Source: Flavimobilis rhizosphaerae (GTDB lineage Bacteria; Actinomycetota; Actinomycetes; Actinomycetales; Cellulomonadaceae). Taken from it: DNA of 64,000 nucleotides. Both the position numbers and the translations under genes were made by a program. The notes under the pieces were generated by a model that made no database searches, was not told the origin of the DNA, and saw nothing but the letters and a program-made list of their open reading frames with translations. Numbering within the stretch: the stretch's first letter is position 1; each line of letters begins with the position of its first letter. The stretch covers positions 248,001-312,000 of the forward strand of contig NZ_JACZDF010000001.1 in NCBI RefSeq assembly GCF_014852685.1, given 5' to 3'. Positions 47,281 to 55,142 of the stretch are shown in pieces.

Positions 47281-49356
47281 ATGGAGCGCAACGAACGGAA
47301 GCCCGGGGACGAGGTCGGCGGCTACACGATCGAGCGGGTGCTCGGCGCAGGGGCGTCGGGCACCGTCTACCGCGCGGTCGACGGTGGTGGCACGCCCGTC
47401 GCGCTCAAGGTCCTCCACCGGTCGCTCGCCGCGACCGACGACGCGCGCGCACGCCTCGTGCGCGAGGTCGCGGCTCTGCGTAAGGTCGAGGACGACGCGT
47501 TCGTCACGGTCCTCGACGCGGAGGTCGACGCGGACGAGGCGTTCGTCGTCACCGAGCTCGTCGACGGCCCGAGCCTCGAGGACGAGGTCCTCGGCGGCGG
47601 CCCGCTCGACGCGGAGGACACCCTCGAGCTCGCGGAGAAGCTCGCGCGGGCGCTCCACGCGGTCCACGACGCAGGCCTTGTGCACCGTGACGTCAAGCCG
47701 TCGAACATCCTCCTCGCGGAGCATGGGCCGGTCCTCATCGACTTCGGCATCGCGCAGGCGGTCACGGACGCGCGCGTCACGTCGCACGGCTTCGTCATGG
47801 GCACGCCCGGCTATCTTGCGCCCGAGCTCCTCGACGGCGCCGACCCGTCCCCGGCGGGGGACTGGTGGGGCTGGGCGGCGTCGATCGCGTTCGCGGTGAC
47901 GGGCCGCGCCCCCTTCGGGGTGCGTCCGCTCGAGGCCGTGCTCGGTCGCGTGCGTGCCGGCGACGTCGACCTCGGCGGTGCCGGCCCGCTCACGGCGGCG
48001 GCGCTGCGTGGCGCGCTCGTCACGGACCCGTCGGCGCGGACGTCGCCCGACGAGGTTGTCGCAGCCCTCCGGGAGGCGGCCGCGGCGGGGGAGACGCACG
48101 CGGTCGTGCCGGCTGCGCTCATGGTCGGGCATGCTGCCCGCCCGGACGACGAGGCGGCGGCGGAGCCCGACGCACGCGTCGTCGAGCACGAGGGCACGGG
48201 CCCGTACGGTCCGGGCGCGGGCCCGCGTGTCACGACGACCCCCGGTCCCGTCAACGACGGCCGCACGGACGTCCTGCGCGTGCCGACGGGCGCGTTCGGC
48301 ACGCCCGTCCCCGAGCCCGAGCCCGATGCCCCGCCGCTGCCGGCCTTCGACGACGTCGTCGCGGGGCGTGCCGTCCCGACGGGCGGCGTCGCGCTCGCGG
48401 CCGCCGCGGCGGCCGCCTCGCACGGACTCGACCCGACCGCCGTCGTGCCGGCGCCCGGTCCGGACTTGACGACGCCGCTGCCCGCGGGCGCCGATGGATC
48501 GACGCGCGCGCTGCCCGCGCACGACGTCCCGGTGCCGCCCGGGCCACCCACCGCCGTCGTCCCCGTCAACCCGTACGCCCCGCAGCCCGTGGCCGCCCCG
48601 ACGACACCCGAGGACGCCCCGGCGGACGAGCCGGCCTGGGAGGGGGACCCGCTCGACGAGGACGTCCCGAGCGTGCACGACGCCGACGGCGACGGCGTGC
48701 CCGACGACGTCGAGCACCCGCGCCGCCCGGGTGCCGTGCTCGCCCTCGCAGTGCCCGCCGCCCTCGCGATCGGCCTCTTCCCGGTCGTCGCGACGTTCGT
48801 CCTCGTCCTCGTCGTCGTGCTCGTGCGTTCCGTCGGCGTGACGTCCGACGCGCTCCGCACGCGGCGCGCGACGCGTGGCAGGGGACGCGCCGACGGCGCG
48901 CGCGCGACCCTCTCCTACCCCTGGTACCTCCTCAAGGCGGGGCTCACGCTCCTGCCCGGCTTCCTCGTCGCCGGGTCCGTCGCCGCGATGCTTGGCGGAC
49001 CGCTGTGGTGGATGCTCCAGACGAACCGGCTCGTCGTCTCGACGCACGAGCTCGGCGAGCGCGGCCACGCAGAGCTCGTCGTGCCAGCCGAGGGCACCGT
49101 CAACGCGACGTGGGTGTTCGTCGCGGCGCTCGCGGCCGTCGGGTTCGTCTGGCTGCTCCTGCTGTGGTTTGGGCCCCTCGGCTGGTCGACGCGCTGGGGT
49201 GCGCGGACGATCCTCGGGCATCTCGCACCCGGCCGTGGTGGGACGCTGTTCGTCGTGCTCGTCGCACTCGCCCTCACCGCGGTCGGCGGGCTGCTCGTCG
49301 CCGTGGGCATGCCGATCCTCTGGTCTCCGCTCGGCGGGCCGCCCAACCTCTCGTGA
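47281..49356 (+). CDS. serine/threonine protein kinase with calcium-binding-like motif and C-terminal membrane domain
   Basis: A 691-residue Hanks-type kinase. Gly loop VLGAGASGTVYRAV, ATP Lys43, catalytic loop VHRDVKPSNIL (Asp137), DFG Asp154, and GTPGYLAPELLDGADP. A long Pro/Ala-rich region (about residues 280-460) follows, then DADGDGVPDDVE (residues 467-478), a thrombospondin type 3-like calcium loop (DxDGDGxxDxxE). The C-terminus has about four to five membrane helices (residues about 485-690) rather than the single helix plus PASTA domains of PknB. TAGGTT ends 7 bases before the ATG. Targets unknown. Confidence 0.9.
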   Translation: MERNERKPGDEVGGYTIERVLGAGASGTVYRAVDGGGTPVALKVLHRSLAATDDARARLVREVAALRKVEDDAFVTVLDAEVDADEAFVVTELVDGPSLEDEVLGGGPLDAEDTLELAEKLARALHAVHDAGLVHRDVKPSNILLAEHGPVLIDFGIAQAVTDARVTSHGFVMGTPGYLAPELLDGADPSPAGDWWGWAASIAFAVTGRAPFGVRPLEAVLGRVRAGDVDLGGAGPLTAAALRGALVTDPSARTSPDEVVAALREAAAAGETHAVVPAALMVGHAARPDDEAAAEPDARVVEHEGTGPYGPGAGPRVTTTPGPVNDGRTDVLRVPTGAFGTPVPEPEPDAPPLPAFDDVVAGRAVPTGGVALAAAAAAASHGLDPTAVVPAPGPDLTTPLPAGADGSTRALPAHDVPVPPGPPTAVVPVNPYAPQPVAAPTTPEDAPADEPAWEGDPLDEDVPSVHDADGDGVPDDVEHPRRPGAVLALAVPAALAIGLFPVVATFVLVLVVVLVRSVGVTSDALRTRRATRGRGRADGARATLSYPWYLLKAGLTLLPGFLVAGSVAAMLGGPLWWMLQTNRLVVSTHELGERGHAELVVPAEGTVNATWVFVAALAAVGFVWLLLLWFGPLGWSTRWGARTILGHLAPGRGGTLFVVLVALALTAVGGLLVAVGMPILWSPLGGPPNLS

Positions 49357-49406
49357 GCGACGGCTCTCCCAGGACGTCCACGGGAGCGTGCAGTATCCTC
49401 GGCCCC

Positions 49407-49958
49407 GTGCGCACCAGGACGATCCCCTCGGACGGCGCTTCGTCGCGCGTCCGTGCGGCGAGCGTGCTCGTGCGCGGCGTCGGTGCGGTGACCGTCCTCG
49501 GGTACCTTGCCGTCCAGGTGAGCCTCCACCTCGCGTTCGTGCTCGGCGAGGCCGGGATCTCGGTCGTCTCGCGCTGCGTGAGCGCCGCCGGCGCCCCCGC
49601 CTGGTGGGCGACGCACCTCGCGATGGTCCGGGCCGACGCGGCCTGCCCCGAGGGCTCGCTCGCGCTCGGCGGCGCCGCCGGTGACGTCGCGGTCGTCGTC
49701 GCGACGATCGCCCTGCCCGTGCTGCTCGCGCACGTCGCGCTCCTCGTGCTTGCGGGAGGGCTCGTCGCCGCGTTGCGCGCGACCCTGCGGAGCGTGCACG
49801 CCGTCGCCGGACGACGCCTCGTCGTGCACGCGACCATGCCGGTGCTCGTCCCGCGCGGCCGCGTGCGCCTCGCGCCGCGGGCCCACGTCCGACGCGCCCG
49901 CGTGCGCGTCGGGGGACCGGTGCCGGTGCGCCGGGGACCGCCCGTGCCCGCGGCCTGA
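49407..49958 (+). CDS. membrane protein, function unknown
   Basis: A 183-residue protein with two clear membrane regions (about residues 22-48, VLVRGVGAVTVLGYLAVQVS; about residues 95-120, VAVVVATIALPVLLAHVALL) and a very Arg-rich C-terminal tail. TATCCT ends 8 bases before the GTG, supporting a leaderless start independent of the kinase gene. No recognised family. Confidence 0.65.
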   Translation: MRTRTIPSDGASSRVRAASVLVRGVGAVTVLGYLAVQVSLHLAFVLGEAGISVVSRCVSAAGAPAWWATHLAMVRADAACPEGSLALGGAAGDVAVVVATIALPVLLAHVALLVLAGGLVAALRATLRSVHAVAGRRLVVHATMPVLVPRGRVRLAPRAHVRRARVRVGGPVPVRRGPPVPAA

Positions 49959-50018
49959 GCCGCCCGCACCCGCCCGCACCAGCACCCGCACTCCCCGAAC
50001 CATCCGGAAGGGACCACC

Positions 50019-50846
50019 ATGTCCTCGAAGAAGTCCGCCCCCGCCCAGAGCCGCGACGCGGCCCGCAACCTTGCCGCGACGATGCGCGCCGAGCAGGCCG
50101 CACGCGAGAAGCGCGTGAAGATCATCACGATCTCCGCGTTCGGCGTCGCTGTCGCCGCGCTCGTCGCCGCGATCATCTGGGCCGTCATCGCGTCCCGTCC
50201 CGCCGAGCTGCCCGAGCCCGCTCCGCTCGCGACGCCGTCGGTCGCAGCCGAGTCGGGCGGGATCTCGCTCGGCAAGGACGGCGTGGCCGGCACAGCGAAC
50301 GAGGGAGCGCCCGTCGTCGACGTCTACCTCGACTACATGTGCCCCTGGTGCGGTGTCTTCGAGGAGACAAACTCTGCGCTCCTCACTGAGCTGCGCGAGG
50401 CCGGCGACATCACGCTCGTCGTCCACCCCGTGACGATCCTCGATCGCCTCTCGTCCGGCACGGCGTTCTCGACGCGCTCCGCCGCGGCCGCGGTCTATGT
50501 CGCCGAGAAGGCGCCCGAGCACTTCGACGCTTTCAACACGGCGATGTTCGCCAAGCAGCCGGAGGAGAACTCCAAGGGTCTGACGGACCGTGAGATCGCC
50601 GACATCGCGAAGAGCGTCGGTGTGCCCGCAGACGTCGTCGACGGCATCGCGAACCTCGATTCGTACAAGCAGTTCGCCCGCTGGGTCGGCTCCCAGACCG
50701 AGAAGGCGAGCGCCGACACCAAGCTGCACACGCAGGACGGCATCTTCTCGACGCCGACCATCGTCGTCGGCGGCACGAAGTTCGAGGGTGACTGGCGCAA
50801 CGAGCAGCAGTTCCGCGCCGCGATCGACGCCGCGAAGCAGGGCTGA
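50019..50846 (+). CDS. membrane-anchored DsbA-like thiol-disulfide oxidoreductase
   Basis: A 275-residue protein with a cytoplasmic basic N-terminus, one membrane helix (about residues 36-57) and an extracytoplasmic thioredoxin/DsbA domain. The active site is YMCPWCGVFEE (Cys108-Pro-Trp-Cys111) and the cis-proline loop is STPTIVVGG. It likely forms or isomerises disulfides in exported proteins; the cysteine-rich lipoprotein at 35345 is one conceivable client. GGAAGGGA precedes the ATG. Confidence 0.9.
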   Translation: MSSKKSAPAQSRDAARNLAATMRAEQAAREKRVKIITISAFGVAVAALVAAIIWAVIASRPAELPEPAPLATPSVAAESGGISLGKDGVAGTANEGAPVVDVYLDYMCPWCGVFEETNSALLTELREAGDITLVVHPVTILDRLSSGTAFSTRSAAAAVYVAEKAPEHFDAFNTAMFAKQPEENSKGLTDREIADIAKSVGVPADVVDGIANLDSYKQFARWVGSQTEKASADTKLHTQDGIFSTPTIVVGGTKFEGDWRNEQQFRAAIDAAKQG

Positions 50847-50927
50847 CACTGACGCTTGCGGGCCCGGTCGTCACGGCCGGGCCCGCGAGGGCGGGTACAC
50901 TCGTGGCCGCACCGTCCGCGAGGACGC

Positions 50928-51000
50928 GCCGCCTTAGCTCAGCTGGTAGAGCACCGCTCTTGTAAAGCGAAGGTCGTCGGTTCGAACCCGACAGGCGGCT
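50928..51000 (+). tRNA. tRNA-Thr (anticodon TGT)
   Basis: A 73-nt cloverleaf: acceptor GCCGCCT pairs with AGGCGGC (50993-50999), discriminator T, D-arm TAGCTCAGCTGGTAGAGC, anticodon loop CTTGTAA with TGT at 50961-50963, variable loop AGGTC, and T-arm GGTTCGAACCC. The first anticodon-stem pair is a C-A mismatch. The 3' CCA is not encoded. Immediately followed by an imperfect terminator hairpin (about 51009-51048). Confidence 0.96.
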
Positions 51001-51008
51001 CCGTGACA

Positions 51009-51048
51009 GAAGGGCCCCTGACCTGCACCTGCGCAGGTCGGGGGCCTT
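51009..51048 (+). terminator. terminator hairpin after tRNA-Thr
   Basis: An imperfect 17-bp stem (GAAGGGCCCC...ACCTGC with GCAGGTCGGGGGCCTTC) starting 9 bases past the tRNA. Confidence 0.7.
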
Positions 51049-51086
51049 CGTCGTTCCGGCGCGTGCAGCGTGCGCGCACGCCGCGG

Positions 51087-51476
51087 CTACGGGGAGGTGC
51101 TGGGGCGGGCGGCGAGGAGGTGGCCGAGGTGGGTGAGCAGGCCGTCGACCGCGTCGGGGACGAGCGTGTAGTAGGCCCACACGCCGCGCTTCTCGCGGGT
51201 GACGAAGCCGGCTTCGGTGAGGACCTTGAGGTGGTGGGACACGGTCGGCTGGGAGAGTCCGACGGGGTCGACGAGGTCGCAGACGCACGCCTCGCCGCCG
51301 TCGTGCGCCGCGATGATCGACAGGAGCCGGAGGCGGGTGGGGTCCGCGAGGGCCTTGAGGGTGCGTGCGGTGCGCTCGGCGTCGTGGGGGCCGAGCGCGC
51401 TGCCGGCCGGCGGGGTGCAGCAGGCGGTCGGTGCTGTCGGGAGCGGGTCGCGTGCCATGGCCTCATCGTGCGTCAT
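51087..51476 (-). CDS. arsR: ArsR family arsenic-responsive repressor
   Basis: A 129-residue winged-helix repressor. Cys19-Cys20 near the N-terminus and the Cys64-Val-Cys66-Asp-Leu motif provide thiols for As(III)/Sb(III). The recognition helix GLSQPTVSHHLKVLTEAGFV and wing REKRGVWAYYTL are intact. A longer open frame reaches 51521, but its start would place the operator (51493-51512) inside the gene, so ATG 51476 is preferred; ATG 51458 is an alternative. It is divergent from arsM and probably represses both units and acr3. Confidence 0.9.
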   Translation of the reverse strand: MTHDEAMARDPLPTAPTACCTPPAGSALGPHDAERTARTLKALADPTRLRLLSIIAAHDGGEACVCDLVDPVGLSQPTVSHHLKVLTEAGFVTREKRGVWAYYTLVPDAVDGLLTHLGHLLAARPSTSP

Positions 51477-51492
51477 GGGGCGGCCCCTGTCG

Positions 51493-51512
51493 ACATTGAC
51501 AGGCGTCGATGT
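51493..51512. promoter_or_regulatory. ArsR-type operator 1 (arsR side)
   Basis: Imperfect dyad ACATTGA-N6-TCGATGT, the ATNNA-N6-TNNAT pattern of SmtB/ArsR sites, 17 bases before the arsR start. It aligns over about 20 bases with the site before acr3 (54209-54228). Confidence 0.7.
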
Positions 51513-51531
51513 CTGCAGCATGCTCGAAGGG

Positions 51532-51547
51532 ATCGACCAGTATCGAT
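51532..51547. promoter_or_regulatory. ArsR-type operator 2 (arsM side)
   Basis: Perfect dyad ATCGA-N6-TCGAT, 15 bases before the arsM start and just ahead of its AAGGAGG ribosome-binding site. Confidence 0.65.
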
Positions 51548-51561
51548 ATCAAGGAGGAACG

Positions 51562-52335
51562 ATGACGCAGGACATCCGGGAGCAGGTGAAGGCCCGCTAC
51601 GCGCTGGCCGCGGTGCAGGCCAGCGGGGACGCCGGCTGCTGCGGCGGTGACGCGGTCGGCCAGAACGGCCCGAAGGATCTCGTCATCGACGAGCGGTTCG
51701 GCTCGGGGCTCTACGGCGCCGACGACGCCGCCGCGGTGCCCGCCGAGGCCCTCGCCGCGTCGCTCGGCTGCGGCAACCCGCTCCTCGTCGCCGAGCTGCG
51801 CGAGGGCGAGCGTGTGCTCGACCTCGGCTCAGGCGGCGGCATCGACGTGCTCCTCTCCGCACGCCGCGTCGGCGCGAACGGCTTCGCCTACGGCGTCGAC
51901 ATGACCGACGAGATGCTCGATCTCGCCCGCGCCAACGCTGCCAGGGCCGGCGCGACGAACGTCGAGTTCCGCAAGGGCACGATCGAGGACCTGCCCCTCG
52001 AGGACGCCACCGTAGACGTCGTCATCTCCAACTGCGTCGTCAACCTCTCCCCGGACAAGCCTGCCGTGCTCGCCGAGGCGTTCCGCGTGCTCGTCCCCGG
52101 CGGCAGGTTCGGGATCTCCGACGTCGTCGCCGAGGACCGTCTCAGCCCCGGCGAGCGCGCCGAGCGCGGCTCGTACGTCGGGTGCATCGCCGGCGCGCTC
52201 TCGCGCACCGAGTACCTCGACGGCCTGGCCGCGGCCGGGTTCGTCGACGCCGAGGTCGTCTTCACCCACGACGTCGCCGACGGCATGCACGGCGCGATCG
52301 TACGCGCACGCAAGCCCGCCGAGCAGGACGGCTGA
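51562..52335 (+). CDS. arsM: arsenite S-adenosylmethionine methyltransferase
   Basis: Methylates As(III) with SAM. The 257 residues have the Rossmann SAM motif VLDLGSGGGIDVLLSARRVG and the ArsM cysteines: Cys26-Cys27 in the N-terminal AGCCGG, one in NCVVNLSPDKPAVL, one in SYVGCIAGAL. The N-terminal VKARYALAAVQASG and VIDERFGSGLYG are typical of the family. An ideal AAGGAGG sits at 51551-51557. It is divergent from arsR with two operator dyads between them. Confidence 0.94.
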   Translation: MTQDIREQVKARYALAAVQASGDAGCCGGDAVGQNGPKDLVIDERFGSGLYGADDAAAVPAEALAASLGCGNPLLVAELREGERVLDLGSGGGIDVLLSARRVGANGFAYGVDMTDEMLDLARANAARAGATNVEFRKGTIEDLPLEDATVDVVISNCVVNLSPDKPAVLAEAFRVLVPGGRFGISDVVAEDRLSPGERAERGSYVGCIAGALSRTEYLDGLAAAGFVDAEVVFTHDVADGMHGAIVRARKPAEQDG

Positions 52336-52374
52336 GCCATCCGTCCGTCGCGGACGTCCGCGCGGACGCTCGGG

Positions 52375-52429
52375 CCGGACATGGCGGAGGGGCCGCACCC
52401 GACAGGTGCGGCCCCTCCGCCATGTCCGG
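52375..52429. terminator. perfect 25-bp bidirectional hairpin between arsM and arsC
   Basis: A perfect inverted repeat (52375-52399 with 52405-52429) with a 5-nt loop, core GGCGGAGGGGCCGCACC. It sits exactly between the convergent arsM and arsC stops and should separate the two transcripts. Confidence 0.85.
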
Positions 52430-52436
52430 TCGTCCG

Positions 52437-52859
52437 TCAGGCGCCGACGGGCTCGACGCCGAGCTCGGCGAGAAGCCCCAGGACGCGGTCGCGGATCTTG
52501 TCGCGGATGGGACGCACCGACTCGATGCCCTGGCCCGCCGGGTCCTCGAGCTTCCAGTCCTCGTATCGCTTCCCGGGGAAGAACGGGCAGACATCTCCGC
52601 AGCCCATCGTGACGACGACGTCCGAGGCCTCGACGGCCTCGGTCGTGAGGACCTTGGGAGCCTCGTCGCGGATATCGATGCCGACCTCGAGCATCGCGTC
52701 GACGGCGACGGGGTTGATCTGCTCGGCGGGCATCGAGCCTGCCGAGCGGACCTCGACCGCTCCTCCCGACAGGACGCGGAGGAAGCCCGCGGCCATCTGG
52801 GATCGGCCGGCGTTGTGCACGCACACGAAGAGGACGGAGGGGGTGGTCGGGTTCGTCAT
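52437..52859 (-). CDS. arsC: arsenate reductase, low-molecular-weight phosphatase type
   Basis: A 140-residue enzyme reducing arsenate to arsenite. The phosphatase-like loop is Cys13-VHNAG-Arg19-Ser (CX5R), followed by SQMAAGFLRVL, DIRDEAPKVLT and VTMGCGDVCPFFPGKRYEDW with further redox cysteines. Actinobacterial members use mycothiol/mycoredoxin or thioredoxin. GTGGAG lies before the ATG. The product feeds Acr3 (export) and ArsM (methylation). Confidence 0.94.
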   Translation of the reverse strand: MTNPTTPSVLFVCVHNAGRSQMAAGFLRVLSGGAVEVRSAGSMPAEQINPVAVDAMLEVGIDIRDEAPKVLTTEAVEASDVVVTMGCGDVCPFFPGKRYEDWKLEDPAGQGIESVRPIRDKIRDRVLGLLAELGVEPVGA

Positions 52860-52877
52860 GTTGATCTCCACGGGTGG

Positions 52878-53084
52878 TCAGGCGGGCAGGGTGAGGTCGC
52901 ACACGCACGCTTCGTCCGCCGGGGTCGTCGCGATGAACGAGAGCATGCGCAGGCGCAGAGGCTCGGCAAGGGCCTTGAGCGCGGTCGCGACGACGCCGGC
53001 GACATCGGCGCCCATGGCGCGAGACGCGGGCCCCGGGCCGCAACCTGTGACGGTCGGCTCGGTCGAGAGCGGCACGGAGGTCAT
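52878..53084 (-). CDS. truncated ArsR-like protein lacking the DNA-binding helix
   Basis: A 68-residue frame matching only the N-terminal part of ArsR repressors: VVATALKALAEPLRLRMLSF, then ADEACVCDL with Cys60 and Cys62, and a stop four residues later. The recognition helix, wing and C-terminal dimer helix are absent, and only 18 bases separate the stop from arsC. It therefore looks like the relic of an internal deletion in an arsR once present between acr3 and arsC. The start overlaps the acr3 stop (ATGA), so translation is still coupled. It may be non-functional, or a metal-binding fragment. Confidence 0.75.
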   Translation of the reverse strand: MTSVPLSTEPTVTGCGPGPASRAMGADVAGVVATALKALAEPLRLRMLSFIATTPADEACVCDLTLPA

Positions 53085-54202
53085 GGCGTCTCCTCGTGCG
53101 GTGCCGCGGACCCGCTCGTGCCGGGCACGGAGGCTACGGGGTCGACGCCGAACCAGCGGCGCGCAGCCCACAGCGAGACGTAGACGAGGCCGACGAGGAC
53201 GGGCACCTCGATGAGCGGCCCGACGACGCCCGCGAGGGCCTGGCCCGAGGTGGCGCCGAACGTCGCGATCGACACGGCGATCGCGAGCTCGAAGTTGTTG
53301 CCGGCCGCGGTGAAGGCGAGCGTCGTCGTCCTCGCGTAGCCGAGCCCGAGAGCCTTGCCGAGGATCATGCCGACGGCCCACATGAGCGCGAAGTACGCGA
53401 GCAGCGGCACCGCGATGCGCACGACGTCGAGCGGGCGCGACGTGACGGCCTCGCCCTGGAGCGCGAAGAGCAGGACGATCGTGAAGAGCAGGCCGTAGAG
53501 CGCCCACGGGCTGACGGCGGGCAGGAACCTCTCCTCGTACCAGGTGCGTCCCCGCGTGCGCTCACCGATGAGGCGGGACGCGAAGCCTGCGACGAGCGGC
53601 ACGCCGAGGAAGACGAGGACGTTGAGCGCGATCTGGCCCATGGAGATGTCGATGCCTGCGGTGTCGAGGCCGAGCCAGCCGGGCAGGACGGTGAGGTAGA
53701 AGTAGCCGAGCAGGGAGAACGCGAGGACCTGGAACACCGAGTTGATCGCGATGAGGACGGCGGCGGCCTCGCGGTCGCCGCATGCGAGGTCGTTCCAGAT
53801 GACGACCATGGCGATGCAGCGGGCGAGGCCCACGATGATGAGGCCCGTGCGGAACTCGGGGAGGTCCGGCAGGAACGTCCAGGCGAGCGCGAACATGAGC
53901 GCGGGGCCGACGAGCCAGTTGAGGACGAGCGAGGAGACGAGGAGCCGCTTGTCGCCGGTGACGGAGGCGACCTTGTCGTAGCGGACCTTCGCGAGGACCG
54001 GGTACATCATGACGAGGAGGCCGAGGGCGATGGGCAGGGAGATCCCGCCGACCTCCATCGAGGTGAGGGCGTCGGAGAGTGCGGGGACGAAGCGACCGAG
54101 CAGGAGGCCGGCGACCATCGCGATGCCGATCCACGCGGGGAGGAGCCGGTCGAGCTGCGAGAGGGTGCGGGGTGGTGCGGCAGGGGCCGTGCGTATCGAC
54201 AT
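53081..54202 (-). CDS. acr3: arsenite efflux transporter Acr3
   Basis: A 373-residue ACR3-family (BART superfamily) exporter with ten membrane helices. The essential family cysteine lies in VGLARCIAMVVIWNDLACGD. Also seen are GLLVMMYPVLAKVRYDKV near the N-terminus and FTAAGNNFELAIAVSIATFG. CAATAT lies 6 bases before the ATG on the minus strand, so it is probably leaderless, and its operator (54209-54228) overlaps that -10, giving tight repression without arsenite. Confidence 0.94.
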   Translation of the reverse strand: MSIRTAPAAPPRTLSQLDRLLPAWIGIAMVAGLLLGRFVPALSDALTSMEVGGISLPIALGLLVMMYPVLAKVRYDKVASVTGDKRLLVSSLVLNWLVGPALMFALAWTFLPDLPEFRTGLIIVGLARCIAMVVIWNDLACGDREAAAVLIAINSVFQVLAFSLLGYFYLTVLPGWLGLDTAGIDISMGQIALNVLVFLGVPLVAGFASRLIGERTRGRTWYEERFLPAVSPWALYGLLFTIVLLFALQGEAVTSRPLDVVRIAVPLLAYFALMWAVGMILGKALGLGYARTTTLAFTAAGNNFELAIAVSIATFGATSGQALAGVVGPLIEVPVLVGLVYVSLWAARRWFGVDPVASVPGTSGSAAPHEETP

Positions 54203-54208
54203 GCGTCA

Positions 54209-54228
54209 ATATTGACACCCATCGATAT
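54209..54228. promoter_or_regulatory. ArsR-type operator 3 (acr3 promoter)
   Basis: Dyad ATATTGA-N6-TCGATAT overlapping the acr3 -10 element. It matches operator 1 (51493-51512) at most positions, tying both ars transcription units to one repressor. Confidence 0.75.
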
Positions 54229-54252
54229 CCCCGTCCACCCAGGTCCGTCGCA

Positions 54253-54290
54253 CGCAGGCCCCGGAACCCGCGAGGGTTCCGGGGCCTGCG
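54253..54290 (-). terminator. terminator hairpin after the LuxR regulator gene
   Basis: A perfect 17-bp stem (core GGCCCCGGAACCC) with a 4-nt loop, 20 bases beyond the stop of the minus-strand regulator gene and before the acr3 promoter. Confidence 0.8.
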
Positions 54291-54310
54291 TCGTCCCCCG
54301 AGGCGGCCCG

Positions 54311-54976
54311 TCAGGCGGGTCCCGTCTCCTCGATGAGCTGCAGCGCGGCGCTCACGCGCGGGTTGCGGTCCGGGTGCGCGTCGATCCCGAGCGTCGAGTA
54401 CACCGCGTTGACGTGGTTCTGCACGGACTTCTCGGCGATGCCGAGCTCGTGCGCGATCCCCGCGTTCGAGAGGCCCGACGCGAGGAGCCGCAGGACGGAG
54501 TACTGACGGTCGGTGAGCTGGGCGACGCGCGAGCCGGCGCGCGGCCGCATGCGCTCGAGCAGCACCGGGTCGAGCGTCGAGCCGCCGGCCGCCGCGACGC
54601 GCACGGCGCGCAGCAGCGAGTCGGAGTCGTGCGTCGACGTCTTCGACAGGTAGCTCCAGCTGCCGGCGACGTCGCGCGGCAGGTCGAGCATGAGATCGAT
54701 CGCGTCCTGCGCGGAGAGCAGCACGACCTTGAGGGCCGGGTCGGCGCGGCACAGGAGCACGCCGAGGCCGATGCCGTTGCCGTCGGGCAGGTCGACGTCG
54801 AGGATGACGACGTCCGTCGAGCCGGGCGTGATGCGAGCGCGCGCCTCGGTCGCGGTCTCGACCGAGCAGACGAGCTCCATGTCCGGGACGTCGGCGACGA
54901 GGTGCTCGAGCATGCTCCGGAAGAGCGTGTGGTCCTCGACGACCGCGACACGCAGGGTTCCCTCACCGTGTTCCAT
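54311..54976 (-). CDS. LuxR/NarL family response regulator
   Basis: A 221-residue regulator. Receiver: VAVVEDHTLFRSMLEHLVAD and phospho-Asp in VVILDVDLPDGNGIG; Ser replaces Thr in VVLLSAQDA. DNA-binding: QLTDRQYSVLRLLASGLSNA, GIAHELGIAEKSVQNHVNAV (LuxR helix-turn-helix). The neighbouring divergent histidine kinase (55143) is the likely partner. An in-frame upstream extension lacks receiver similarity, so ATG 54976 is chosen. Confidence 0.9.
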   Translation of the reverse strand: MEHGEGTLRVAVVEDHTLFRSMLEHLVADVPDMELVCSVETATEARARITPGSTDVVILDVDLPDGNGIGLGVLLCRADPALKVVLLSAQDAIDLMLDLPRDVAGSWSYLSKTSTHDSDSLLRAVRVAAAGGSTLDPVLLERMRPRAGSRVAQLTDRQYSVLRLLASGLSNAGIAHELGIAEKSVQNHVNAVYSTLGIDAHPDRNPRVSAALQLIEETGPA

Positions 54977-55142
54977 CGCCCCAGTATTGCGCTTGACGAG
55001 CCAGGACGGGAGTGCATGAGCACAGGGTCCTCCCCGGGATCGTCCGCACGCACCGTGCGGCTCACCTCGCGACACCGGGGCGCCGGTGAGGTCGCAGCGC
55101 CCGAGGACTCCCGGAGATGACAGTTCGTGGTGATACTTGGGC

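Noticed and set aside
47173-50103. Minus-strand frame of nearly 1000 codons opposite the Ser/Thr kinase
   Set aside because: Composition is a mirror of the kinase gene with no domain pattern; the plus strand has intact kinase motifs.
50928-54228. Arsenic cluster as a genomic island integrated at tRNA-Thr
   Set aside because: The tRNA is adjacent, but no integrase and no repeat of the tRNA 3' end was found on the far side, and base composition looks like the surroundings.
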